From: Alphaproteobacteria bacterium
GTDB taxonomy: Bacteria; Pseudomonadota; Alphaproteobacteria; RF32; CAG-977
Length of the DNA: 6,366 nt
NCBI GenBank assembly: GCA_017476085.1
Contig: JAFVEJ010000163.1
Location: 1 to 6,366 of the forward strand
Direction: 5' to 3'
This document shows, one piece after another, positions 4,712-6,366 of this stretch. How positions within the stretch are numbered: the first letter of the stretch is position 1; each line of letters starts with the position of its first letter. Below the pieces are notes generated by a model. That model was not told the DNA's origin. It did no database searches and saw nothing but the letters and a program-made list of their open reading frames with translations. The position numbers and the translations under genes are program-made.

Positions 4712-6366
4712 TTATGATTGCTTTGTCAGTTCTTCGTACATCTGGAAGAGCCAGGCGACACACTCGGATTCTGATTTTACCTTTCCCCACATGCCGTAGG
4801 CTTCCATAACTGCCCTGTCGTTCGTCTTGTGAGCTTTGCGTAAATCGGCAGGCATAAGCGTTTCATCATAAAGGTCTGCTAAAGACGAATCAGGATAATT
4901 TGCCCGTGCATCTAAAATCGCCTGTGCCGTTTGTTCAATTTTTTCTTTCTGCTGGTCAGTTGGCGTGGGCCATGGGAAGTTATTATACACTAACGATGCA
5001 GAATATTGATAACTTGGACCGTAAAAACTTCCTGTTGTTTTCATCCATGCCATATGAACATTGGACGTTAAAATTCCAAAATAATATAAATTTGCTTTAG
5101 GAATTATTAGTGCGCTACCGTTAACAATTATATCAGGATTAATAAAATCCATCGGTATATAACGGCGATTCGCACTTGTAGAAACTTTTGGTATTGCTAA
5201 CATTTTTTCATTAGGTTGTCTAATTTCACCAAACAAATAAGGTGTATCTGCTGATTTTAAAGTTTGTGGTCTTTTACTTGACAATCTGAATTGTCTTGTT
5301 AATTCAATTCTATTTTTAACCAAAACAGACTGTTGTAATTCTTTTGGTAAAAATCCAATTAACCATAAACAATATTTTTTTGTATTCTTTAAAATTTCTT
5401 CTCCACCTTTATATTCTTTAATAAATTTTTTATTATCAGTATTTTCACGTAAAAGCTCTTGCATTGAATCGTTGTCTAATATTAGATGCCCTTTATCTAT
5501 TGGCATGTTCCCATAAACCATTGGCAATACATTACATAACGTTTTACTTCTGCTTTCGATAATAATTGATGGAGCATCAAGCAAATAAGGATTTATATTT
5601 GTAGCAACACTGACATTATCATCGTTAAAAATTATTTTTTCTTTTGAATAATCTTTGTAAGCACTAAATCCAATAATAATTACATATACTAAAGCTTGGT
5701 CTGTTGCTTCATTATTCCATAAAAATGTTTTATGACAAAAATTAATATCAGCTCCATATTTAAGCATATATTTCCATAATGCAGGAACTTGCTCACCTTG
5801 CGTTATGCTATTGGTAGATACAAAAGCAACTTTAATTCTTGTATTTTGAATATATTGGATTGCTTTAGCATACCAACCACATACATAATCAAGATTCCCA
5901 ACACCTTTTGTTTGTTTATCGAAAACCGACGTCATGGTATCTTTTTGATATTTGCTTTGTTCTTTTTTACCTGCAAACGGCGGATTTCCCATGATATAAC
6001 TGCAGACATATTTAGAAACAACATCGTTCCAGTCCATACGGAGTGCATTGCCTTCAATGATTTTAGCATCCGTTTTTAGCGGGAAAAATTCGATTGTTTG
6101 ATTTACAATCGCTTCCGTTTCCTTAATCATCTGCGATTCCGCTATCCATAAAGCGGTCCGGGCGACGGTAACGGCAAAGTCATTGATTTCGATACCAGCA
6201 AATTGCCCGATAGATACCTTTACAGGATTCGCAAATTCCAGTACCATAAGACCACGCTGCAGCTGCTCGATTACTTTGTTTTCTAACCGGCGCAAAGACA
6301 GGAACGTTTCTGTTAAAAAGTTTCCTGATCCGCACGCCGGGTCCAGAAAATGAAGTTTTGCCAGGC
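4712..6366 (-). CDS. MmeI-like class I SAM-dependent DNA N6-adenine methyltransferase, C-terminal part (likely fused R-M enzyme)
   Basis: The frame is open to the window edge, so this is the last 550 residues of a longer protein. Near the edge lies the SAM-binding motif I, DPACGSGNF (6317-6343), then acidic motif II (GIEINDF), a GNALRMDW segment, and catalytic motif IV NPPF (5975-5986) in the family-typical context GNPPFAGKKEQSK. The target-recognition region follows, including LFGEIRQPNEKMLAIPKVS and RRYIPMDF. The helical C-terminus, VYNNFPWP to LADLYDETLMPADLRKAHKTNDRAVMEAYG, matches MmeI-type proteins closely. Family members usually have about 900 residues with an N-terminal PD-(D/E)xK nuclease and methylate and cut with the same recognition domain; that end is outside the window, so cleavage activity is unproven. 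No frameshift or stop is seen. It is convergent with the mobilization genes, and its middle is markedly AT-rich. Confidence 0.92.
   Translation of the reverse strand, partial: LAKLHFLDPACGSGNFLTETFLSLRRLENKVIEQLQRGLMVLEFANPVKVSIGQFAGIEINDFAVTVARTALWIAESQMIKETEAIVNQTIEFFPLKTDAKIIEGNALRMDWNDVVSKYVCSYIMGNPPFAGKKEQSKYQKDTMTSVFDKQTKGVGNLDYVCGWYAKAIQYIQNTRIKVAFVSTNSITQGEQVPALWKYMLKYGADINFCHKTFLWNNEATDQALVYVIIIGFSAYKDYSKEKIIFNDDNVSVATNINPYLLDAPSIIIESRSKTLCNVLPMVYGNMPIDKGHLILDNDSMQELLRENTDNKKFIKEYKGGEEILKNTKKYCLWLIGFLPKELQQSVLVKNRIELTRQFRLSSKRPQTLKSADTPYLFGEIRQPNEKMLAIPKVSTSANRRYIPMDFINPDIIVNGSALIIPKANLYYFGILTSNVHMAWMKTTGSFYGPSYQYSASLVYNNFPWPTPTDQQKEKIEQTAQAILDARANYPDSSLADLYDETLMPADLRKAHKTNDRAVMEAYGMWGKVKSESECVAWLFQMYEELTKQS

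Noticed and set aside
5789..6079. Plus-strand open frame of 96 codons
   Set aside because: Antisense to the methyltransferase catalytic region; no ribosome site.
6293..6366. Methyltransferase start at a TTG near 6295
   Set aside because: The same frame stays open to the edge and encodes the SAM-binding motif DPACGSGNF upstream, so the true start lies outside the window.

Overview
The window looks like part of a mobilizable plasmid, or of an integrative mobilizable element, from a low- to mid-GC Bacillota host. The basis is a long MobA/MobL (MOBQ) relaxase, a divergent small accessory gene, a non-coding stretch with oriT-like features between them, strong AGGAGG-type ribosome sites and TATAAT promoters. 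A gut Negativicutes host (Megasphaera, Selenomonas or Veillonella relatives) is my best guess, but it rests on general resemblance only.

Layout. Positions 1-54 (minus) hold the first 18 codons of a gene running off the left edge. It has a near-consensus promoter and may be a Phd/YefM-type antitoxin. Positions 55-393 are non-coding and contain that promoter, a 12-bp palindrome, a plus-strand terminator-like hairpin and the relaxase terminator. Positions 394-3195 (minus) encode the 933-residue relaxase. Positions 3196-3625 are a 430-base non-coding region with stacked hairpins, a GCGCCCT nick-like core (candidate oriT), two divergent extended -10 promoters and two dyads between them. Positions 3626-4048 (plus) encode a 140-residue coiled-coil protein, probably a relaxosome accessory factor. 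Positions 4191-4541 (plus) encode a 116-residue protein I do not recognise. A hairpin that could terminate in both directions and a nested palindrome separate it from the last gene. Positions 4712 to beyond 6366 (minus) hold the C-terminal 550 residues of an MmeI-like N6-adenine DNA methyltransferase, probably a fused Type II restriction-modification enzyme.

Proposed logic (inference). The relaxase and accessory protein act at the intergenic oriT, and the same region carries their divergent, possibly co-regulated promoters. If transfer follows the usual MOBQ polarity, the methyltransferase side would enter the recipient first and the relaxase gene last. The methyltransferase is cargo that may protect or stabilise the element. 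Its central part, including the target-recognition region, is much more AT-rich than its ends, which suggests module exchange. No known but rare system is plainly visible. The least explained parts are the 116-residue gene, the repeated TAAAATGCCC...CGCGTTT element, and the palindrome between the convergent genes.
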